Made by a program: the position numbers and the translations under genes. From positions 62,001 through 126,000 of the forward strand of contig PYST01000065.1 in the NCBI GenBank assembly GCA_003049485.1: 64,000 nucleotides of DNA, written 5' to 3'. The notes beneath the pieces were generated by a model, which was not told the DNA's origin, did not search any database, and saw only the letters and a list, made by a program, of their open reading frames with translations. Of this stretch, positions 57,801 through 64,000 are shown piece by piece (the first letter of the stretch is position 1; each line of letters opens with the position of its first letter). This stretch comes from Ophioceras dolichostomum. Its lineage: Eukaryota > Ascomycota > Sordariomycetes > Magnaporthales > Ophioceraceae.

Positions 57801-59555
57801 CATGGAAACGGAGGTGCCAGAGAGCAACTGCATCTTCAGCCGGTCCGAGCCTGGCCGGAGGTAATATTCCTCTGTGATGTGGCGGTCGGCATAGAAGAGC
57901 TGTGCGGGTGTGCACTGCTCCCACGCTAAGTCAAGGAGGATTGAGCCTGGTGAGCCCCCAAGCCCTGGAGGCAACCATGGGTTCAGGCAGGATACCTGAT
58001 CGCTGAACTTGTCCACGTCTGGCGTCGTACGCTTCGATCGTCGAGGCAGGATGTTGTTCTTGAACTTGCGCAGGATAGATTCGGGCTTGGCCTTGAGTTT
58101 CAATATCTCTGTAGTCCGGGCCAGCCGGTGCATGGTTTTGCCCGCCATGAGCATCCACTTGGTAACACGCGGGTTGCCAGTCTCAGCGGCAGTCGGGTCC
58201 AAGTGCTTATCGACGAACGTGGTGATCCTTTCCTTGGTCAGGTCATCCTGAGCAGCCACCCAAGCCTCCTCAAGTAGCGCATAGAGCCCGCATAGGAACG
58301 GCTCTGCTGTCTTCGGTTGTCTACTGAGCTTGTCGAAGAACTTCACTAGGCCCTGAATGGGAACTGACCTGCTCTCGTCAGGAATAGAATCCAGCCGCCC
58401 CCCGCGGACCAACACCTCAGCGAGGCGCAGGTGGGAATACCACCCCAAACCCTTCTCCTCTCGGGCCAACAACGACTTGATCCCCTTCCCCTCGTCGAAT
58501 GCCTCTTTGACCGCCGTACCCGTCTCGATGGCGGTATTGGTCAGATCGATTATATCGTCGATCATCTTCTGCCAGTCGACCTCTTCCACCGCAGTTGCGA
58601 ACCCGTCATAAATCTTGTCCGGGTCGATGGTAGTTACACCGCCGGCGACCTTGGCAACAATGTTGAGCCATGTGCTGGAATGGCGGCAGAGCTTCTGGAA
58701 AGGTCCTTCGTTGTTTGGGATGGTGGAAAGCGCTTCATATGCCCGGGTGGCAGCTTGAGACAGTCGGAGCTCCGGGCTGTCCCGCAAGGCCGCAAGCGAT
58801 TCGAGGATTGGTACGTGGACTTTCTCCCGGTCTAGACCTTGCCTCATCGTAGCCGTGGCCTTATGCGTAGCGGCGGCTTCCTTGCTACCAGGGCTTACGG
58901 GGACTGGGACCATGTCGAGCATTGTGTCGAACGTGCTCGCTAGGGCCGACACGAGGCGATACTGGCGCTTCTCGCTCCCACTATCGGGGTACTTGGTCGC
59001 GGCTTCGATTTGTTCGTGCAACCCCTTAATGGCGGAGCCGGCGCTGAATTCCGCCTTAACCCCTGATGGCATGCAGCGAAGGATAGCCGGGAACAGCTCG
59101 AAGACGATGGGGTCCTTGAACCCGATAACCGTGTTCGTGATGGTATTGGTGAAACCCCGGACGAGCTCCCCGTATGCGGCGTCCAGCTTCATCCTCATCT
59201 CTTGGGCTTCGACGTCGGAATGGGAGGGGTTAGGGGAGGAGGGCGGAGGGGATATAGAAGAGGAGGATACAGTGGAGAGCACATGGGAGGAGGACGGGAT
59301 AGGAGATGTATCGGAAGACAGCGACGAAGAGAGCACAGGCACCAGCGCTGCCGCCTCAGCAACCCAGCCTTGATCGGTCTTCCTGGATGTTTCGTCGATT
59401 TGCGCTGCCATCCCACAAGCCAGAAGGAGCAAGGCACGACGCTCGCCGCCGTCCGTGACCCGTGGCGTTGACGGGCCTCCTTGGAGCCGGTCCACCAATT
59501 CCCGTGTCGAGGTTGGCCGACGTCTATCCTTCGCGCTCGTGGCCATGGTGGCCAT
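54867..59555 (-). CDS. NACHT-domain NLR-like (STAND) protein
   Basis: A single exon of 1,562 aa from the ATG at 59555 (a second ATG follows three codons later; the frame extends to 59807 but runs through the GGTAGGTA motif and looks like leader). Layout in residues: N-terminal region (~1-560) with a Ser/Pro-rich patch (~85-115) and then helical sequence without a recognised effector domain; pre-NACHT linker with the fungal-NLR hallmark SMDSCYINL (~588-596); NACHT NTPase with Walker A GQAGVGKTT (~645-655), Walker B LFILDGLDEV (~728-737) and sensor ITSRPG (~763); the conserved FIHLTFQEFFAAWYF helix (~1000-1014); then ~450 residues of HEAT-like helices (for example LLSHPDPAIRLDAIKIFL) in place of WD or ankyrin repeats; and an acidic/basic tail. 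Such proteins act as ligand-gated signalling switches in heterokaryon incompatibility and defence. The N-terminal domain that would tell the output (HET, patatin, HeLo) is not identifiable. Ligand and role are unknown. Confidence 0.9.
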   Translation of the reverse strand: MATMATSAKDRRRPTSTRELVDRLQGGPSTPRVTDGGERRALLLLACGMAAQIDETSRKTDQGWVAEAAALVPVLSSSLSSDTSPIPSSSHVLSTVSSSSISPPPSSPNPSHSDVEAQEMRMKLDAAYGELVRGFTNTITNTVIGFKDPIVFELFPAILRCMPSGVKAEFSAGSAIKGLHEQIEAATKYPDSGSEKRQYRLVSALASTFDTMLDMVPVPVSPGSKEAAATHKATATMRQGLDREKVHVPILESLAALRDSPELRLSQAATRAYEALSTIPNNEGPFQKLCRHSSTWLNIVAKVAGGVTTIDPDKIYDGFATAVEEVDWQKMIDDIIDLTNTAIETGTAVKEAFDEGKGIKSLLAREEKGLGWYSHLRLAEVLVRGGRLDSIPDESRSVPIQGLVKFFDKLSRQPKTAEPFLCGLYALLEEAWVAAQDDLTKERITTFVDKHLDPTAAETGNPRVTKWMLMAGKTMHRLARTTEILKLKAKPESILRKFKNNILPRRSKRTTPDVDKFSDQVSCLNPWLPPGLGGSPGSILLDLAWEQCTPAQLFYADRHITEEYYLRPGSDRLKMQLLSGTSVSMDSCYINLRVTVQKQQGTNHFGVSRSTDGEVGTLPLEDLFAERELMTPGLGKTRRPPNRVLIRGQAGVGKTTLTKKMVDNFARKRSMWQDDFDRVLWVRLRDLKGAIVRDLSLHDWLRATVFLNADADDRDIFAKVVASYTVEDRTLFILDGLDEVATELDLDVPPALLEELLAKRRVVITSRPGTALSQGHFGAIDLELEALGFTIDQVGKYITQRVQCKDIISLPFGGDEAQQRAQMAEDIKSYLNGNDMVREMARIPILLDGICYGWNANPESQDSSNSSTHNAGTTMTELYYNVTMKLWIKDAERIQARKGKGQAGFSIKHGQRRTSTAMRQLIQPQLNRMASWAFAGFYRGVIVFNRTHQELLARHDRELTRWLTRHDGRVDDWDEEDLNDLSFVRSSDTEADSPGSPDYNFIHLTFQEFFAAWYFVEHWVAGKDLPRLNLDPSAGGGSRANKTTSMGAPPTPMPTEHLVRKSKFDINSNIFWRFVVGLLAKEDPKHLHKFFELLDDAPYDLLGPTRQRLIISCLSEVPSTFKTIRQPRENELKAWFEYECSLHRLSHAWFDTPDLSFSGLFVSDLSLLPEFPAQILCDLILDTIRSGPDLDSKGERVLFATLYSLADYRGERRIENVLDALVHWLRHLRPSTIDIFLAGMPLLVLHALEARAKQKRDSEVLLSRLNSLPGVAVFLERKVRYVRDLGDNDEHTKHLVLSLCHNGPRATIRHTLSRLQGLLCEILPVTMQKALVNLLSHPDPAIRLDAIKIFLRPDALHPSILQDLLARLDPFVQTEEQELVAQVLFDHASRHPPTWDMLEKLQRWSDVRPLVIPITRDTEYPEITEGKTRWIGPWTGMLTEETLTGPMYRQLLYASFADDGNRWCSGWRGRRGLGSTTLCQSGELYTVVLDTALRNRLREFQSEEWFPPIRLDWLELIGDDANGVEEGKGGEREERGEKEKEADWLTHGVKPTRVAIECTEIA

Positions 59556-60603
59556 GGTGCGGAGCTGCAGATGGCTCCGGTGTCGTGCAATTTGAGGGTT
59601 GGCACTTGCGGGTTCACTTCTCAAACTGATGAAGCTAATTTCATCCCAAATGCGCAAGGTAGGTAGGTACCTATGCTGGAACCGTAAGAGAGGCTGGCAA
59701 AGAAGGGCCAAGGGTGGATAAATTGAAGGCCAGCTGAGCCAGCTGAGCCTTCCCTCAATCGATTGGACCAAGCATGGCAGAATGAACTGACAGAGATGAG
59801 GGGCCACCGATTTCCATCATCGTTGTGTCCATGCTGCTTTGGGGGTTTGGGCTGCTTGTTTGACCAATAGGCATCCGTGTGCCGCTGGTGGTGGCGACAA
59901 CGCAGCTCCCAACCCATGCAGTCCTCGACCGAGAACAAGTAGGATGCATCGTGTTGGCTCTCGCCTTATCTCGACACAAAGCTCAACGATAGAGCCGACC
60001 CGGAAATCCCTTAATCGGAGTGAGACCTGCCTTCCGTTGTGTGTTCCCTGTGCCGAGGTCTCCGGCATCCTCGCCACGTACCGTCCGAGGAGGCTTGTCG
60101 GAGGGACCTAGCCAACATTGCTACAACCGCAAGGCGACGCGAGTCTCGCCCATTTTGCGGTCTCGATCTCTGGATGAAATGGATAATTGATTCGAGATGG
60201 TTATTAGCTTGAGATCGAGGGCTCTGTGGCTTAGTGCAGATTGGTTTGAGTGCGGATGAGAAAAAATTGAGGACACAGAGCAAACCACCCGCGAGTGCCC
60301 AGGCGCTGTAGGCCTGTCACGAGCATGCTGACTTTGAAGGAAGTCTAGACCCCAAAACACTGTGAGGCCGCTAAACTCTTAGGGCCTTCAGGCTTTGCTC
60401 GAAATATCCGGCATCAAATGCCAAAGCACCACTCATGTCGTTTCGGTAGGGTCCACAGGAAGTAGCGAATATTTTGTATAATATGTACATAATGGCACCA
60501 GTGCAAAGAGAGTTCGTTACTCTAAAATACTGTTTTAGATCTGGCAGGAATTCGTCAATCTGGTTTCTTCTCCTTCACGAAGTACGACCTTCTCTCAACT
60601 CTC
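59556..60603. other. Intergenic region between NACHT gene and decarboxylase gene
   Basis: It carries the presumptive NACHT promoter, including GGTAGGTAGGTACCTA at about 59657-59673, and the 3' flank of the decarboxylase gene. Short frames here have no recognisable feature. A CACCAC-rich strand around 60612-60740 belongs to the Gly/Arg-rich end of the decarboxylase frame. Confidence 0.55.
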
Positions 60604-63600
60604 CTAACACCGCCCACCACCACCACCACCAAACCAACCCCCAACCCCACCCCCGTACCTCCTCTCACCAAACCCAACACCAACATCAACCCTCCCACCA
60701 AACCCAGCACTACCACCACCAGCACCACCACCAGCACTCTCAACCTCCCTCCCAATCCTCCTAACCTGCTCCCTCCACCTCGCAACCTTAACGCCCCCAT
60801 CCCTCTCCGCCCACGGATCCCTATTGATCTTCTCCACATCAACCCTGACATCCTCCCCCAGCACCATCTGTCCCGTAGCCAACGGCTTTTTGTCGCCCTT
60901 CACCAGCTCCTCCACCAGCCCCGCCGTGCCCTCCCTCGGCCCGCGCGGGTCCCTCCAGATCTTGACCTCGAACTTGCGCCCTCCCGTCTCGGAGCCCGGC
61001 CGGAAGAAGAAGTTGGGGCTCGCCACGGCCGACGCGCTGAAGGGCTGCAGGGCCGCTTCGTGGACGTCTGTGAGGGTGAGGATGGCCCTCCCAGTGGAGA
61101 TCGCTTCGTCGAGCTCAGCCTTGTCGCCTGTGTTGGGGCTGTTGTCGTCGTTGTTGCTGTTCAGAGTCAGGGAGACGTTGCCGGCCGACATGGCGATGTT
61201 GGGCGACCGGGTCAGGAGGTGGGTGATGTGGTAGTTTTGCGCCGATCCGCAGATGTAGAAGGGCGTGACGTCGGATGGGTAGGAGTCGTCGAAGGAGAGA
61301 GAGGAGAGCGGGCGGTCTACGAGGACTGAGGTGATGGAGATTTGGACGCGAGGGTGGATTACGCCGCTGTTGGTTTTGGGGCAGTAGGGAGGGGGTTCGT
61401 GTCAGTCAGTGAGGTAATCTCAGGTTTATGGGCAGCTAGGTCGGTAAGATCAGGGGAAATACGATAACGTACTGCGACTGCGTGCTCAGGTTCCCGATAA
61501 ACACCCTATGCCTCTTACCATCGGCCGGCGGGTCCACCAGCAAGTCATCCAGCGAGACCTTCTGCGCGGTCTTCACGACGATCTCGTCATCCGCGTGACC
61601 ATGCCCCTTGAGCGCCCTGTAGGCCAGCGCGCCCGAGGGGTCGAACTTCACGCGCACGATGGCCTGTCTTCGGTGCTTCGCGATGTTGAACATCGGCCTG
61701 TACACCAAGAACAGCTCCTCATCCATTCCACTCTCGCCGTGCACCCAGAAGCTGTGGTGGTCCGGCGACGTGTCGTTGCGCGCCCGCATGACCTCGACCT
61801 GCTCCTCGACGACCTCCCGGAAGATGCCGCCCAGCCGGCCGATGAAGTCGTGGTCCGTCGCGAAGGGGCTCATGACGACGTTTCGCAGCACCAGCAGGCT
61901 CGCGTGCGGCGCCGGGCTCAAACCCAGACGTCGCTTGAAGGTCTCGGCGCAGGAGCCATACACGGCAGGCTCGAAGCGCGTGGACGTCAGGAACAAGGGG
62001 ATCTTGGTCGGGTCGTCCTCCGGGTCGTCGACCGACAGCTTCTTGAGGACCAGGGACATGAGGTAGTTGGCCTCCTCGACGTCCGTGTTGAGCGTGCCGT
62101 CCGCGTGGCGGAAGTTGAGCGCGAAGGCGTTGATGTTCGTGTCGGAGCCCAGGGCGCGCAGCAGAGTGATAGTCGTGTCGGCCGGGTCGGGGCGAGCCGA
62201 GTCGGCGACGGAGATCTCGTAGTTGGACTTGGTAAGGACCTCGTCTCGCAGACGCTTCTTCTCGGCTTCGATCGCCGCGGGACTGCCGCCGGAGGCTTCG
62301 GAGGGGAGCATGTTGAAGGGCACGCAGATGAAGCTATCGCTGTCCACGGTCATTCCTGCCCATAGAGCCGAAAGCTGTGTATAGTCATGTTAGTTGTCTT
62401 GCAATTCCCGGAAAGTTCCATTACTTCCTTTAGGGTTAAGTTGGAGCTGTTCGATGGACTCACCCTGGAAGAGGTCCAGCATGCCTCAGCCAAGAGGGCG
62501 CCATGCCCTTCTTTGTGCAGGCCGATGACCTGATGTGCAAGCCACGTACCAACAGCAGCCGCGCCAGGCTTGCTGCCCTCCACGCCGTAGCCCCCAACGC
62601 TGAAGGAGGTCGATCCCTCAGAGAGGTATGGCGCGACCCAAGTGGTGAGGAACCGCGTCCTTCCGTCCCGGTAAGCCAACGCACCCGCCGGGTAGGGGAT
62701 GTACCCCGCCTTGTGCGGATCGACGGTGATGGAATCACAGTAGCGGAGCGCGAACAGATCCTCCTGCGTTGTGACCTTGAGACTCAGATCCGGCACGAAG
62801 CCATCGACGTCCGCCCCGCGTCCGGCCATACCCGGACGAGACGGGACGGTGGAGTACGGGGAGCTACCTTCTCGGGGCAGCATCGTCGCGAAGTAGCCGC
62901 CCCAAGCTGCGTCGGCATGCACGAGGAAGGAGAGGCCCTGGGCCTGGAACTGCTGGCGCAGCGCGAGTATCTGGGTCAACGGATCAACGGCGCCCTCTTC
63001 GGTGGTGCCGATGACGGCCACGACCATGAAGACGGCCTGCTTGTCCTCCAGGCTCTTCTCGAGCAGCTCTTCCAGCTTTGCCACGTCCATACGTGCTGCG
63101 TCGTCCACGGGGACGCCGATGACGCGTTCCGAGCCGAGGCCCGTGATAGCTGGTTAGGTTAGACGGTTAGTCCATCCTGTCAGTGTCGGTTCCTTCGAGT
63201 GTTCTCCACGAACATCTGGGCCGCTGTGAATGGGGTCACTTCTTCGGGCCATCAGAATGAGACTCACCGCCAGCTTTCGGCCACGAGTAGTGCGCAGTAG
63301 CAGGAACGAAATTCTGCGGGGGGGAATCCTCTATGCCGAAGTGCCTCTCCAACACGCCCTTCCCGCAAGTCTGGATGTTGTATGGATCCATCGCCTTTCC
63401 TAGGAACTCCGGCGTGATGCCGAACTCCCTCTGCAGCTGCTCGGGGATGTCCAGCACGGTCTTGGGCCGGAGGTTCAGCAGCTCCCACGTGTCTAGCTCT
63501 CGGAACCGCTTCAGGACACCCTGGCACGTTCGCACGCTGAAACTCTCGGGGACAAACCTCAGGGTTCCGTCCTCGTCGTCCATGGCCTTGCGCAGCGACA

Positions 63601-64000
63601 GCGGGTAGAACTTGAGGTTCCTCGCCGCCCACATGGACTCGAGGTTCGCGACCGTTCCGCCACAGGTGATATGGCCCCATCCCCTCGGCTGATGTTGTTC
63701 GGGCATCCCGCGGTTGTGGTTCGGCTCCGGGTCGACCGTGTTGAAGCCGAACATTCGGCAGAGCTGGTCTCCCACGTCTATCTCGATCATCGTGGTGAAA
63801 GGGGAGGCCTCGAACGCGACGTTGTTGGGGTTGTACACCACGGTCATGAAGTAGCCCAGTATCGACGCCATGCTCAGGTCGGTGCACATGTGCGCCTGGT
63901 ACCGCGGCGACCAGAACGGGATGGAGAATTGCCCGAGCAGGTCGGCGGTCGACGCAACCGCACGCTCGAGGCGCGCAGTCTGGCGCAGGAACTCGCGGGA
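60604..64000 (-). CDS. Large group II PLP-dependent decarboxylase (tyrosine decarboxylase-like), 5' end outside window
   Basis: Four exons are visible: 63268-64000 (5' incomplete), 62464-63149, 61473-62374 and 60604-61366, together 1,027 codons. The introns are 118, 89 and 106 nt, and all junction phases agree. Family signatures: the N-terminal PFWSPRYQAHM and NPNNVAFEASP blocks of bacterial-type tyrosine decarboxylases; GGTVANLESMW (cofactor phosphate loop); HADAAWGGY (pairs with the pyridine ring); and DPHKAGYIPYPAG, whose Lys forms the PLP aldimine. It would catalyse alpha-decarboxylation of an aromatic or other L-amino acid; the substrate cannot be read from the sequence. The protein is far longer than the ~600-aa bacterial enzymes: exons 3 and 4 add ~400 residues, including FICVPFNMLPSE, a beta-rich portion and a Gly/Arg-rich tail. 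No membrane segment. Introns and GC content match neighbours, so any bacterial origin is old. Confidence 0.87.

Noticed and set aside
59556..59807. N-terminal extension of the NACHT protein to 59807
   Set aside because: The extra 84 codons run through the GGTAGGTAGGTACCTA repeat and show leader-like composition. The ATG pair at 59555/59546 is the better start.

Overview
The window looks like a chromosomal segment of a filamentous ascomycete, most likely a Sordariomycete. Genes are monocistronic, on both strands, with short GT..AG introns carrying CTAAC/CTGAC-type branch sites. Coding DNA is GC-rich at third positions. Proteins carry long Gln, Ser, Ala and acidic low-complexity inserts. Intergenic spacers are long and pyrimidine-rich, with tetranucleotide motifs of the GGTAGGTACCTA kind. 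I found no tRNA, rRNA, transposon, RIP-like AT-rich block or CRISPR array. The class assignment is inference; the sequence does not name a species.

Layout. 1-6951: gene-poor upstream region and probable spliced leader of a small His/Ser-rich protein gene (6952-7715, +). 12190-13596 (+): predicted type II membrane glycosyltransferase-like protein. 15944-25918 (-): a giant single-exon NRPS-derived protein. 26252-34768: about 8.5 kb without a convincing gene. 34769-36564 (-): two-exon HSL-type alpha/beta hydrolase. 38741-39817 (-): DUF829/PaxU/TMEM53-like hydrolase. 41520-42908 (+): Pro-rich protein of unknown family. 44413-51264 (-): SIT4 phosphatase-associated (SAPS) protein with an exceptional 2.1-kb last intron that contains a long open frame. 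54867-59555 (-): single-exon NACHT (NLR-like STAND) protein. 60604 to beyond 64000 (-): four visible exons of a large group II PLP-dependent decarboxylase related to bacterial tyrosine decarboxylases; its 5' end lies outside the window.

How the genes relate. I see no classical biosynthetic cluster: no polyketide synthase, P450, transporter or Zn2Cys6 regulator accompanies the NRPS-like gene. The SAPS gene is housekeeping (PP2A-like Sit4/PP6 signalling, cell cycle). The NACHT gene belongs to the fungal self/non-self recognition class. The two hydrolases are stand-alone metabolic genes.

The strongest candidate for something undescribed is the NRPS-derived protein. It keeps an intact reading frame of about 3,300 codons. 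Yet its three recognisable carrier domains have each replaced the phosphopantetheine serine (by His, Glu and Asp), two condensation-type domains have lost the catalytic histidine, the complete adenylation domain is damaged in A3, A5 and A7, and another adenylation domain survives only as its C-terminal subdomain. Only the epimerization-type domain keeps its HHxxxD motif. This pattern points to a retained pseudo-NRPS with a non-canonical role rather than a random pseudogene. The second most interesting signal is the SAPS intron/ORF arrangement, which suggests an alternative terminal exon or a nested same-strand gene.
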